A DNA stretch of 64,000 nucleotides from Acidimicrobiia bacterium (GCA_027494135.1 JAOSJK010000001.1:847378-911377), one strand, 5' to 3'. Counted from the stretch's first letter, positions 18,252 through 27,008 are shown. Notes: a model not told the origin generated them from the letters alone. Numbers and translations are program-made.

Positions 18252-19383
18252 TCAGCTGGGGAGGGGGTGGGCGAGGGAAGAAGGCCCCATGAGCTCGTTG
18301 GCGTCGATCTCGAAGGTCGTCGGGCCGACGATCCCCTCGATCGCGGCGCTGAACTCGCTCCCCGGCCACGAGTGGCCAGCACCCTCGGCGGCATACAGCT
18401 CGACGGTCGAACCGCCCTCGCACCCGTCGTACCTCACGAGCGTCACCGACTCCGAGACCGCCTCCTCGACAGGTGCATCGGCACAGCCCTCTGCGCCGGC
18501 CCAACCGGCGAGCGCGTCCGGGATCGCCTGCATCTCCAGCCCGTCGAACGCCGTCAGGGTCTCGTCGTTGAACGAGAGCTGGTCCACACCGGCGCCGGTC
18601 TCGCCGTCGTAGGTGACGATCTCGTCGGCGGTGCCGTGGAACGCGATCACCGGCATTGGCCGCGACGCGGCGCAGTCGTCCGGATAGCGGAGACCGGCGA
18701 CCGGGGCGATCGCCGCGACGCGCTCGGAGAGCCTGCAGCCGATCAGCGACGTCATGAACGCGCCCATCGAGAGGCCCGTCGCGTACACGCGGCTCTCGTC
18801 GATGCAGAGCGCCGCCGCCGTGGTGTCGATGAGGTCGCTAATCAGCTTCACGTCGTCGACAAGGCCGTCCTGCTCGAGGACGTTCCAGTACGGGATCTCC
18901 CCGACCCCCTGTGGCGTGAGCACCACGAACGACTCCTCGCCGGCGAACGCCTCCAGGCCCGTGTGCGCGCGGTGCACCTCTGCCCCCTCCATGTAGCCGT
19001 GGAGGTCGAGCACCAACGGGAGCGGCATCGACGCGTCGTAGCCGGCGGGCACGAGCCGGTTGTACGTGCGCTCTGTCTCCGAGGAGGTGATCGTCTCCTG
19101 GGTCGACTCCCCCTGTCACGGGTACGATCCCGCTCTCGCAGCCCGCAGAGGGACGAGCCGGGATGTCGGCCGGGTCGGTCGGATCGGCCGGGGACGTCGT
19201 GAGCGTGGTGACGGTCTCGGGCGCTGAGGTCGTCGCCCCTGCCGACGTGCTGGTCGGCGACGACGCCGTGTCGTCGTCGGCGTCGTCACCGCCGCTGCTG
19301 CAACCGGCGGCGACCAGGGCCAGCAGCACCACCGGCACCAGCGACTTCACGGCCCCCTGCGCCACACGTGTCCTGGAGCTCAT
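18252..19383 (-). CDS. LpqC-like PHB-depolymerase-family esterase lipoprotein (frame broken)
   Basis: The N-terminus from ATG 19383 carries the lipobox LVAAGC after SLVPVVLLALVAAG, then a Ser/Thr/Pro linker. The catalytic part is an alpha/beta hydrolase: PLPLVLDLHGYMEGAEVH, nucleophile elbow YATGLSMGAFM, acid FHGTADEIV and a terminal EGAGHSWPG histidine. This matches secreted feruloyl-esterase/PHB-depolymerase-like proteins (LpqC type). The frame breaks at the CCCCC run 19109-19113; one base fewer joins VTG to ESTQETITSSETERTYNRLV. Likely a surface esterase; substrate not determined. Confidence 0.8.
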
Positions 19384-19417
19384 CCGCGAACCGTATCCGC
19401 CCCGGCCACCCCCCACC

Positions 19418-19468
19418 CCCTGTTTGGACCTCAGCGGAGCCCTGGCGACCAGATCCGTCCAAACAGGG
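19418..19468. repeat. Palindromic repeat family B, copy 1
   Basis: 51-bp element with perfect 12-bp arms CCCTGTTTGGAC (19418-19429) and GTCCAAACAGGG (19457-19468) around a 27-nt loop. Its reverse complement matches the element at 60519-60567 almost entirely, including the loop core CCAGGGCTCCGCTGA. It lies between the divergently transcribed esterase and SurE-like genes, a place where a terminator is not expected. Confidence 0.88.
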
Positions 19469-19572
19469 TTGCGTACTCGGCATCCACTGCCGGCTCCCGC
19501 TCCTCCGGCCCGAGCTCACCGGCGGCGCTAGTACCGTGCCGTCTGGCGGCCGAACGACGGACGACTGGGGGG

Positions 19573-20460
19573 ATGGTGTTGCGCAGATCTCTCGGACTCA
19601 CCACGGCGGTCTTCGTCACAGTGCTGGTTGCCGGTTGCGGATCCGACGGGGGTGACGCCGGCGACGCCGGCGACTCCGGCGGATCGTCGCCGTCGACGAC
19701 AGCCGGCAGCGCGCCGACGACCACTACGACGGCCGATGCGACCACGACGACGGAGGTCGCCGAGTCGCTGCAGGTCCTGGTCACCAACGACGACGGTGTC
19801 GGCGCCGAGGGACTCGACTCACTGGTCACCGCGCTGAGCTCACTGGAGGCGGTCACGGTCGTCGTCGTGGCGCCGTCCGAGCAGCAGAGCGGTACCGGGG
19901 GCAGCACCACCGAGGGGCCGTTGACGACCCACGCCAGCGAGACGGCCGGCGGCCACGAGGCGACAGCGGTCGACGGCTTCCCCGCAGACACCATCCGCGT
20001 CGCCCTCGACGACCTGGGCCTCGAGCCCGACCTCGTCGTCGCCGGCATCAACGAGGGCCAGAACGTCGGGCCGCTGGTCGAGGTCTCGGGAACCGTCGGC
20101 GCTGCCAGGGCCGCAGCGAGCCGAGGCATACCGGCGCTGGCGGTGAGCCAGGGACTCGGCGAGTCGTTCGACTACGAAGTGGCTGCCGGCATCGTGGCCG
20201 ACTGGATCGAGGAGCACCGCGAGGCCCTATTGGCCGGCGCGCAGGGGGCGGAAGTGGTCGTCAGCCTCAACGTCCCCAGCTGCGACACCGGCGAGCTGCG
20301 GGGCACGCTCGAAGTGGTGCTGGCCACCGACCTCGACGACTTCGCGCAGGACTCCGACTGCACCTCGACCCTCGAGAACCCGCCCGACGACGTCGTGGCG
20401 TTCGTCAACGGCTACGCCGCCCTGACGGAGGTGAGCGTCGAGCCGGCACCTGTGCCATAG
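19573..20460 (+). CDS. SurE-like nucleotidase lipoprotein
   Basis: A 295-residue protein. The N-terminal signal with lipobox VLVAGC predicts a lipid-anchored exported protein, followed by an acidic and Thr-rich linker. The domain from residue 68 has the SurE metal-site motif LVTNDDGVGAEGL, the SxxN-like segment in VVVAPSEQQSGTGGSTT, and VVAGINEGQNVGPLVEVSGTVGAARAA. SurE enzymes are cytoplasmic metal-dependent 5'/3'-nucleotidases; an exported, lipid-anchored form would instead act on extracellular nucleotides or phosphates. Confidence 0.85.
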   Translation: MVLRRSLGLTTAVFVTVLVAGCGSDGGDAGDAGDSGGSSPSTTAGSAPTTTTTADATTTTEVAESLQVLVTNDDGVGAEGLDSLVTALSSLEAVTVVVVAPSEQQSGTGGSTTEGPLTTHASETAGGHEATAVDGFPADTIRVALDDLGLEPDLVVAGINEGQNVGPLVEVSGTVGAARAAASRGIPALAVSQGLGESFDYEVAAGIVADWIEEHREALLAGAQGAEVVVSLNVPSCDTGELRGTLEVVLATDLDDFAQDSDCTSTLENPPDDVVAFVNGYAALTEVSVEPAPVP

Positions 20461-20582
20461 GTTCGCGACTATCGACCCCGGAGAACATCGGTGATCGGCG
20501 GCCCGAGCAGCGACCTCGCGATCGCACGGTCCTCCACGCCGTGGGAGTCCGGGCCGGTGGGGGGCTCGGTCTGGCGGTTCAT

Positions 20583-20619
20583 GTCGCGTCCAGCCACCGA
20601 ATCGGTGGCTGGACGCGAC
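20583..20619. repeat. Intergenic palindrome (single copy)
   Basis: 18-bp perfect arms, 20583-20600 and 20602-20619, around a single central A (arm core CGCGTCCAGCCACCGA). It lies in the gap between the SurE-like gene and the tRNA-Ala, about 120 bp past the SurE stop, and could act as its terminator. The rest of 20461-20728 shows no credible gene. Confidence 0.8.
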
Positions 20620-20706
20620 TATGGTCGGCGATCCACACGGCACCGAGCCAACACACCCTCCCCCCAACACCCCATACGCCCACCCCACCGGCTGAGACAT
20701 CACATT

Positions 20707-20742
20707 GTGGAGGTGATGGTGGAGGTGATGGTGGAGGTGATG
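20707..20742. repeat. Triplicated 12-mer at tRNA-Ala 3' end
   Basis: Three exact tandem copies of GTGGAGGTGATG. On the minus strand the unit covers the end of the T-stem, the 3' acceptor strand, the discriminator base and the start of CCA of the adjacent tRNA-Ala. The extra copies lie 3' of the tRNA. Likely replication slippage, or a scar of repeated recombination at a tRNA 3' end. Confidence 0.85.
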
Positions 20743-20805
20743 GGATTTGAACCCACGGCTTCTACGTTGCGAACGTAGCGCTCTGCCGGACTGAGCTACA
20801 CCCCG
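20729..20805 (-). tRNA. tRNA-Ala (anticodon CGC)
   Basis: Cloverleaf on the minus strand. The anticodon arm is CTACG-TTCGCAA-CGTAG, giving anticodon CGC. D-arm is GCTC...GAGC and T-arm GTGGG-TTCAAAT-CCCAT. The acceptor keeps a G3-U70 pair, the main alanine identity element. C1-C72 is mispaired; one more G in the GGGG run would give a perfect stem, consistent with the homopolymer errors elsewhere. A CCA is encoded, continuing into the 12-mer repeats. Confidence 0.9.
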
Positions 20806-20860
20806 GGCGGGTGACGAGGCTACCAAACGCCCGAAGCCGTCCCGCAGTGGGGAGGGCGAC

Positions 20861-21511
20861 TCAGCCGGCGCCTCCTCCGACCTGTCGTCCGGCAGCGGTG
20901 ATCGCCTCCTGGAGCCGGGCCGCGACCATCGTCGTGGTGAGGTCTCCGCGGGTGCGCTCGAGGACCGCGCGCAGCGCGTCGGTGGTCCGGCGCAGGCCAC
21001 CGGTCACGGCGTCGGGATAGTCGACCGTCACCAGCACGGCGTAGACGTCGTCCATCGCGACCATGAGCGCTTCGGCGCGGTCGAGGTTCCCGGCCCGGAG
21101 GCAGTCGAGCACTTCGCGTCGCAGCTCGCTCGCCGCCTCCGCCAACCCGTTCAGGTAGGCCGACGGCTCGACCCCGATCCGCTCCGGCGGCGGAAGCTCC
21201 TCGCCCTGCACCAGGGCGAGGGTCAGCCACGCCTCGGCAAGCTCCTTCTTGGCGTCGTGCAGGGGCCCGCGGCCGACGAGCACGGGGTGGCCATCGATGG
21301 CCTCGTCTGCGCCGGCGAGGTGATCGAGCGCCTCCTCGGCGAGCCGGCGTGACGCGTCGAACTCGCCTCGGTGCGTAGCGCGGATCGACGCCGCCGAAGA
21401 CTGGATCGCGCGCCTCGACGCGCCGATCATCACCTCGCGCGCTCGATGCTCGAGCTCGAGGGCCGCTCTCGCCGTCTCGCCGAGCGCAGCGATCTCGTCC
21501 GCGCGCCCCAA
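20861..21511 (-). CDS. Translin family protein
   Basis: About 216 all-helical residues. It starts REVMIGASRRAIQSSAASIR after the helix EIAALGETARAALELEHRA, has HPVLVGRGPLHDAKKELAEA and LVQGEELPPPERIGVEPSAY, and ends with LRREVLDCLRAGNLDRAEAL then DDVYAVLVTVDYPDAVTGGLRR and LERTRGDLTTT. The last segments match the translin/TRAX superfamily (TRAX-like RNases and nucleic-acid-binding octamers), which is well known in archaea and eukaryotes. TTG 21511 is my start choice: it lies 12 bp after the stop of the upstream membrane-protein gene and has AGGGG before it. Function in bacteria is not established. Confidence 0.78.
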   Translation of the reverse strand: MGRADEIAALGETARAALELEHRAREVMIGASRRAIQSSAASIRATHRGEFDASRRLAEEALDHLAGADEAIDGHPVLVGRGPLHDAKKELAEAWLTLALVQGEELPPPERIGVEPSAYLNGLAEAASELRREVLDCLRAGNLDRAEALMVAMDDVYAVLVTVDYPDAVTGGLRRTTDALRAVLERTRGDLTTTMVAARLQEAITAAGRQVGGGAG

Positions 21512-21522
21512 CGGTGCCGCCC

Positions 21523-22095
21523 CTAGGAGCCGGCGGTGCGGCGGAGCGCGAGCTCCGGCGCCGGCGACGCCGCACGCGGGAGGTAGCGCACCGTCGCGAG
21601 GCGCTCCGCGGCCGAACGCCGGTAGAAGGCGTAGAGAGCTACGTAGGCGCCGAGGAGCAGATCGGCAAGGACCTGGAGTCGCCAGACTGCGCCACTGCCC
21701 GAGACGACAGCGAGGAAGAGGGTGATCCCGGCCGCGCCACCGAGGACGGTGAAGCAGTCGCGGCGGCGCTTCGCCGAGACGAGGGCGGGGTCGAGGTCGG
21801 GCCCGACGCCCTGGATCGGCGAGACAGGCGCGCTGAGCGACGGGAGCGGGCCCGAGGTGCGGGCCGGTGGGCCGAGGCCCGTGCCGTTCGCCCGTCCCAG
21901 CACGCCGAGGCGGTAGTTGAAGTCGCCGATCGAGTCGCCCGAACGCGGGGTCCCGAGCGACTTCAGCGGGTTGCCACGGGATCGCAGAAGTGGCGGGGCG
22001 AGCACGACCACCCACGCAGCGACCAGGAGTGCGAGTACCACTACCGCCAAGACTCCTCGACCACCTTCATTGTCGGGGACGGTAACAACGGCCAC
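21523..22095 (-). CDS. Hypothetical membrane protein, translin neighbour
   Basis: About 190 residues from GTG 22095. A first membrane helix (GVLAVVVLALLVAAWVVVLA) precedes PPLLRSRGNP, a cytoplasmic stretch rich in Pro/Ser, then KRRRDCFTVLGGAAGITLFLAVV and LQVLADLLLGAYVALYAFYRR, two further helices. The tail is basic. No family is recognised. It is read in the same direction as the translin gene and ends 11 bp before it, so they form an operon. Confidence 0.65.
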   Translation of the reverse strand: MAVVTVPDNEGGRGVLAVVVLALLVAAWVVVLAPPLLRSRGNPLKSLGTPRSGDSIGDFNYRLGVLGRANGTGLGPPARTSGPLPSLSAPVSPIQGVGPDLDPALVSAKRRRDCFTVLGGAAGITLFLAVVSGSGAVWRLQVLADLLLGAYVALYAFYRRSAAERLATVRYLPRAASPAPELALRRTAGS

Positions 22096-22211
22096 ACCAA
22101 GAGTGGTGGACCCGGACAAGTGTGGGGCAGAGACGGGGGGGCGAGTCAAACCGCACCCCTCTGACCAGGCCTTTTGCCATCGCACGGACCTTGCGAACCC
22201 GTCGCCAGGCC

Positions 22212-22718
22212 CTAGAGGCCGAAGTCGTCGCCGTCGGCGGCCTCGCGCCGGAAGGTGCCCGAACGCCCGCCGGCCTTCTCCCACAGCGCCAGGTCGCCGA
22301 TCGTCATCGATCGGTCGATCGACTTGCACATGTCGTAGATCGTCAGCGCCGCGATCCCGCAGGCCGTGAGGGCCTCCATCTCGACCCCGGTGCGGTCAAC
22401 GGTATCGACCTGCGCCTCGATATCTACGTGGTCGTCCTCGATCCGGAAGTTCACGAACACCGACCCCACGAGCAGCGGATGGCAGAGCGGCAGCAGGTTC
22501 GAGGTCTGCTTCGCCGCCTGGATCCCCGCGATCCGCGCGACGGCGAGCACGTCGCCCTTGCTGATCGCCCCGGAGGCGATCGCAGAGGAGGTGTCGGGCT
22601 GCATCATCACCCTGCAACGGGCCACCGCCCGCCGGTGAGTGGACTCCTTGGCCGTGACGTCGACCATGCGGGCCCGTCCGAGCGGGTCGAGATGAGTGAA
22701 CTCCGATGCCATGGCCAC
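22212..22718 (-). CDS. moaC: Cyclic pyranopterin monophosphate synthase MoaC
   Basis: A 168-residue protein with complete MoaC signatures: FTHLDPLGRARMVDVTAK, LLPLCHPLLVGSVFVNFRI, VDTVDRTGVEMEALTACGIA and ALTIYDMCKSIDRSM with the catalytic Lys. It makes cyclic pyranopterin monophosphate from the 3',8-cyclo-GTP product of MoaA. GTG 22718 and ATG 22712 are both possible starts; neither has a strong ribosome-binding site. It is read after moaA on the same strand, 28 bp downstream. Confidence 0.93.
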   Translation of the reverse strand: MAMASEFTHLDPLGRARMVDVTAKESTHRRAVARCRVMMQPDTSSAIASGAISKGDVLAVARIAGIQAAKQTSNLLPLCHPLLVGSVFVNFRIEDDHVDIEAQVDTVDRTGVEMEALTACGIAALTIYDMCKSIDRSMTIGDLALWEKAGGRSGTFRREAADGDDFGL

Positions 22719-22745
22719 CGAGTCTAGGACCGGGCCGGACCCGAG

Positions 22746-23791
22746 TCAGCCGCCGATCTGGCTCATGGAGCGGTCGGGACGCACGAAGTCGTCCTGACCG
22801 ATGCGGTGCCCGGCCCACTTGCCGCCGACACCTCTGGCGATCTCCGCGGCGAGACGCTCGTCGAGGTCGGACGCGTCGAGGCCGCCGTCGGACCTCAGCA
22901 CCGCGCGGAGGTCGAGCTCGTCCACGGCGAAGAGGCAGACCCGGAACTTCCCTTCGGCGGTCACGCGGACCCGGTCGCAGTTCTCGCAGAACGGCTCGGA
23001 GACCGACGCGATCACCCCGATGTCGCCCTTGCCGTCGGCGTACTCGAAGCGCTCCGCAGGCTCGACGTGCCCTTCCTGTGGGCGCGAGCCGGTACCCGCC
23101 ACGGCGGCGGACTTCAGTGGGAAGGCCTCGTTGATCGTGGCGAGGATCTCACGAGCCGGGACCACCTTCTCGATGTTCCACTCGTCGTCGGCGTCGAGCG
23201 GCATGAACTCGATGAACCGCACGCCGACCCCCTTCTCGCGGCCGTATGCGGCGAGGTCGACGATCTCGTCGTCGTTCACTCCCCTCATCACCACGCAGTT
23301 GATCTTGACGGGGTCGAGTCCCGCGTCGAGAGCCGCGTCGACTCCCGCGAGGACCTTCTCGAGCGCGTCGCGGCGAGTGAGCTCCCTGAACGTCTCGCTC
23401 TGCAGCGAGTCGAGCGAGACGTTGATGCGACGCAGGCCCGCGGCGGCCAGATCGTGCGCGAGCTCCGGCAGCTTCACGCCGTTGGTGGTCATCGAGATGT
23501 CGACGCCGAGCGGGGCGAGGTACTCGACGAGACGCGTGATGTGCGCGCGCACCAAGGGCTCGCCACCGGTCACGCGCACCGCGTCGAAGCCGAACTGCTC
23601 GACGCAGAGCGCGCGATGCGTGCGAGCTCCTCGTAGGTGAGCAGCTCGTCGCGGGCCATCCACTGCAGTCCCTCGGCGGGCATGCAGTAGGTGCAGCGGA
23701 AGTTGCATCGGTCAGTGATGGAGATCCGCAGGTCTTTCACCCGGCGCCCGAACGGGTCGACGAGGGGGACCGGCATCGCGGCAGAGGTCAC
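22746..23791 (-). CDS. moaA: GTP 3',8-cyclase MoaA (frame broken)
   Basis: Radical SAM enzyme of molybdenum-cofactor synthesis. The N-terminus has DPFGRRVKDLRISITDRCNF and the CxxxCxxC cluster motif CNFRCTYC. The remainder has VRVTGGEPLVR, MTTNGVKLPELAHDLAAAGL, INVSLDSL, and the second cluster region FCENCDRVRVTAEGKFRVCLF. The C-terminal GG of SQIGG is the usual catalytic tail. Frame breaks near 23612 within RIARLCVEQFG; one more C restores it. GTG 23791 or ATG 23776 is the start. A 350-bp leader without genes lies upstream. Confidence 0.88.
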
Positions 23792-24140
23792 GGCTCGAAG
23801 AGTAGGCGAGGTGCCCCACCGATCGACCTGCAGGGTCCGAATCGTCGAGGGGGGCCCATCGTGGCTCCGGGGTCGGGTTCGCTCTGGCTCCCCGCAGGCG
23901 CAGCGACCAACTTCTGCCTACGGATCATCGCTCTCCCCGGTGCGCAGCGACGCCCCAGCCCGGCGCCTCTCCGCCTGCCACGAGGTGTTGTCAGCCTCCC
24001 TGGCTGCTACCGCCGGCCCGGCGGATCAGAGAAGTGAGAGCATGCTGACACTCAGAGTGTTGACCTGCAAGGGATCTCTCCCAGTAGCACCACGGAGAGT
24101 GACCAACGGCACAGATCGCGCCGGCCATGGGCCCAGGGGA
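23792..24140. other. 350-bp non-coding gap between moeA and moaA
   Basis: No credible coding frame on either strand. It would be the 5' leader or promoter region of moaA-moaC on the minus strand. A small inverted repeat ACACT-CAG-AGTGT lies at about 24050-24062. A molybdenum-cofactor riboswitch is conceivable here, but I could not match its conserved core by eye. Confidence 0.4.
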
Positions 24141-25361
24141 TCAGGTGAGGAGCATCACCGGCAGATCGCCTCCCGCAGGCACACCCTCGCCGTCGGGGAT
24201 GAGCGTCAACCCGTTCGCCGCAGCCATGGCCGACAGGACGTTGCTCGACTGGTCGCCCGAGCGTGAGGCATGGAACCGGCCGTCCTCGTAGCGGACCCGG
24301 ACCCGCTCCAGATAGACCTTGCCGTCGGCCCTACGGGGCATCGCGTGATCGGCGACCGCGACGACGACGGGCCGGAGCGGGTCGCGATGCCCCATCATCG
24401 TGCGCAGAGCCGGCCGCGCGAAGAGCTCGAAGCTGACGCTCGACGACACCGGGTTCCCCGGGAGGCCGAAGACCGGCTTCCCCTCGAGCGTGCCGAAGAC
24501 CAGCGGCTTGGCCGGCTTGATCTTCACCTGCCACCACTGGAACTCGACTCCGGGGCGTTCCGCCGAGAGCCGGCGGAGGCCGAGCTTCACGAAGTCGTAC
24601 TCGCCCATCGACACCCCACCACTCGTGAGGATCGCGTCGCACGTCTCGAGGCCGGCCTCGATGGTCGAGACGATGTACTGCTCGTCGTCGCGCGCTACGC
24701 CGAGGTCGACGGGCTCGCAGCCCGCGTCGGCAACGAGCGACAGCAGCATTGGTCGGTTCGAGTCGCGGATCTGCCCCGCAGCGAGAGGTCCGCTCTCCAC
24801 CAGCTCGTCGCCGGTCGACATGACGCCGACGCGAGCGCGCGGGTACGCGCTCACCCTCGCGACGTCGAGGCTCGCGAGCACGCCGACCGAGGCGGGCCCG
24901 AGCACGGTGCCGGCGTCGAAGACGCGCTGCCCCGCCCTCAGATCTCCCCCGGTCGGGCGGATGTGGTCACCGGACTCCGCCTCACGCATCACCAGCACGT
25001 GGTCGTCGTCGGTTGCCGTGCGCTCCACCATCACGATCGCGTCGGCGCCCTCGGGCACGGGTGCTCCCGTCATGATGCGTATCGCCTCTCCCGAGCCGAC
25101 CGCCGTCGACGGCGCGTAGCCCGCCGCGAGCTCGCCGACCACGCGGAGCCGAGCGGGAGAATCCTCGCTCGCGCCTCTCGTGTCGGCTGCCCTCACGGCG
25201 TACCCGTCCATCGCCGTGTTCGCGAACGGGGGCACGTCCTCGTTCGAGTCGACATCGTCTGCGAGGACGAGACCGAGCGCGTCGAGCCGGTCGAAGCTCC
25301 TCGGCTCCAGCTTCGAGACCGATTCGAGGATCCGCGCGCGGGCCTCCTCGTGGGTGATCAC
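24141..25361 (-). CDS. moeA: Molybdopterin molybdotransferase MoeA
   Basis: A 406-residue gephyrin-like enzyme that inserts molybdate into adenylylated molybdopterin. Motifs: PPFANTAMDGYAVRAADT, IMTGAPVPEGADAIVMVE, VGVMSTGDELVESG, DSNRPMLLSLV, TSGGVSMGEYDFVKLGLR, KPAKPLVFGTLEGKPVFGLP and GNPVSSSVSFELF. The start GTG overlaps the galU stop by 4 bp (GTGA), so both genes are coupled. With moaA and moaC it gives a partial Moco pathway in one place. Confidence 0.93.
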   Translation of the reverse strand: MITHEEARARILESVSKLEPRSFDRLDALGLVLADDVDSNEDVPPFANTAMDGYAVRAADTRGASEDSPARLRVVGELAAGYAPSTAVGSGEAIRIMTGAPVPEGADAIVMVERTATDDDHVLVMREAESGDHIRPTGGDLRAGQRVFDAGTVLGPASVGVLASLDVARVSAYPRARVGVMSTGDELVESGPLAAGQIRDSNRPMLLSLVADAGCEPVDLGVARDDEQYIVSTIEAGLETCDAILTSGGVSMGEYDFVKLGLRRLSAERPGVEFQWWQVKIKPAKPLVFGTLEGKPVFGLPGNPVSSSVSFELFARPALRTMMGHRDPLRPVVVAVADHAMPRRADGKVYLERVRVRYEDGRFHASRSGDQSSNVLSAMAAANGLTLIPDGEGVPAGGDLPVMLLT

Positions 25362-26245
25362 GCGAGCAGACCGCGACGGCGGGCGATGTCGACGATGATC
25401 GCCTCCACGTCGTCTGCGAGATCGGGTCGTTCCAGGGCGAGCTCGAGGTTCGCGCGCAGGAAGTCGACCTTCTGGCCGATGTCGAAGCGTCCCTTCTCGA
25501 AGACGCGCCCGTAGACGGTCTGGTCGTCGAGGAGCAGCGAGATCGCGTCTGTGAGCTGGAGCTCGCCTCCACGGCCGGGGGTGATGCTGTCGATAGCGCC
25601 GAAGATCTCCGGCGTGAACACGTAGCGGCCGATCACCGCGAGATTCGACGGCGCCTCGTCGGGCGGGGGCTTCTCCACGATGCGCCTCACCTCCACGAGG
25701 CCCTCGTGCACCACCTCCGGCTCGACGCAGCCGTACGACGAGATCTCCTCGGCGCGACCTCGAGGAGCGCCACGACCGAGCGCCCGTAGCGCTCGTGGAC
25801 GTCGAGCATCGAGCGGAGCAGAGCCGCGTCGTCGACCATGATGTCGTCGCCGAGGAGCACCGCGAACGGCTCGTTGCCCACGTGCTCGCGGGCTACCGAG
25901 ACGGCGTGCCCGAGTCCGAGTGGATCACGCTGCCGGATGTAGTGGATGTCGGCCATCTCGGAAGTGGCCTGCACCTCCTCGAGGAGGTCGTGCTTCCCCC
26001 GCTCGCTCCAGGTAGAACTCGAGCTCGAAGTTGCGGTCGAAGTGGTCCTCGATCGCGCGCTTGCCACGGCCCGTGATGATCAGGATGTCTGTCAGGCCGG
26101 CACGTACCGCCTCTTCCACGACGTACTGGATCGACGGCTTGTCGACTACCGGCAGCATCTCCTTGGGCGAGCTCTTCGTCGCGGGTAGGAACCGCGTACC
26201 GAGCCCGGCGGCGGGTATCACCGCCTTGCGGACCTTCGTCGTCAC
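25358..26245 (-). CDS. galU: UTP-glucose-1-phosphate uridylyltransferase GalU (frame broken twice)
   Basis: Three frames make one GalU. GTG 26245, with GGGAGG upstream, gives [20 protein letters not shown] and [20 protein letters not shown]. The middle gives [17 protein letters not shown] and [13 protein letters not shown]; the end gives [13 protein letters not shown]-like [29 protein letters not shown] and [15 protein letters not shown]. Breaks lie at the CCCCC run 25996-26000 (one fewer joins LERAG to KHDLLEEV) and near 25755 (one more G joins EVAPE to [11 protein letters not shown]). It makes UDP-glucose, also a donor for the trehalose enzymes encoded later in the window. Confidence 0.88.
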
Positions 26246-26335
26246 CGCCGCCTCCCGTCGTCGATACGGCGAGCCATCGTATTCCCCGACCACCCAAATA
26301 GATCGGCCGGCCCGTCGCCGGCACGAGGTCGGCGC

Positions 26336-26941
26336 TCAGGCGGCGTCGGAGCGCCTGCCGCGCGGCGGAGCCGACAGGTCGGCCTCCTCGTGGCGGATCA
26401 GCCGCCGGATGTTCCCCGAGTGGCGCACGATCACGAATCCGCTCAGCACCGCGATCACAGCCGTCTCCCGGATCCCGTAGCCGGCCGCGGCGACGAGCAC
26501 CGGCGACGCCGTCGTCGCGAGAATCGAGGCGAGTGATGCCTTCCGCAGCAGGCGTGCCACGACGAACCAGACGACCCCGACACCCACGGCGATCAGTGGG
26601 TACAGCACGACGAGCATGCCTCCCGCCGCCGCTACACCCTTACCGCCCCTCCTCAGGAGGGGGAACGTGTGGCCGAGGATCGCGGCGGCGCCGAGCGCGA
26701 AGGCCCCGGCCCGGCCGGCCACGCCCAGGCCCACTCCCGCTGCGGCGGCGCCCTTGGCGAAGTCCATCGCCATCACCAGGGCCCCCGCCCGCCACCCGAG
26801 GACGCGGATCACATTCGATGCACCCGGGTTCCCCGAGCCCTCGCTCAGGATGTCGTGTCCCTTGACACGGGCGACCAGAACGGCGCTCGGGAACATCCCC
26901 AGCGCGTAGGCGAGAGGGAGGAGGAGCAGGGTGGCCCACAT
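26336..26941 (-). CDS. plsY: Glycerol-3-phosphate acyltransferase PlsY
   Basis: A 201-residue polytopic membrane enzyme using acyl-phosphate to acylate glycerol-3-phosphate. Diagnostic motifs: SGNPGASNVIRVLG (motif 1), FPLLRRGGKGVAAAGG (motif 2) and SGNIRRLIRHEE near the end (motif 3). ATG 26941 puts the first helix at the N-terminus as usual. It is divergent from the CIRCE-preceded fmdB gene. Confidence 0.93.
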   Translation of the reverse strand: MWATLLLLPLAYALGMFPSAVLVARVKGHDILSEGSGNPGASNVIRVLGWRAGALVMAMDFAKGAAAAGVGLGVAGRAGAFALGAAAILGHTFPLLRRGGKGVAAAGGMLVVLYPLIAVGVGVVWFVVARLLRKASLASILATTASPVLVAAAGYGIRETAVIAVLSGFVIVRHSGNIRRLIRHEEADLSAPPRGRRSDAA

Positions 26942-27008
26942 GAGGGACTCATATTGGCACCGGCGCAGTGCCGATGGCTCGACCGGCGGAGCGGCCCTCG
27001 CCGCGCGC

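Noticed and set aside
20491-20778. Apparent small protein containing MGFEPTASTLRT
   Set aside because: The end is the antisense of tRNA-Ala and its 12-mer repeats, a classic false gene; the rest lies in non-coding DNA with a palindrome.
22366-23640. Plus-strand frames opposite moaC and moaA
   Set aside because: They mirror the codon bias of the real genes and show no family motifs.
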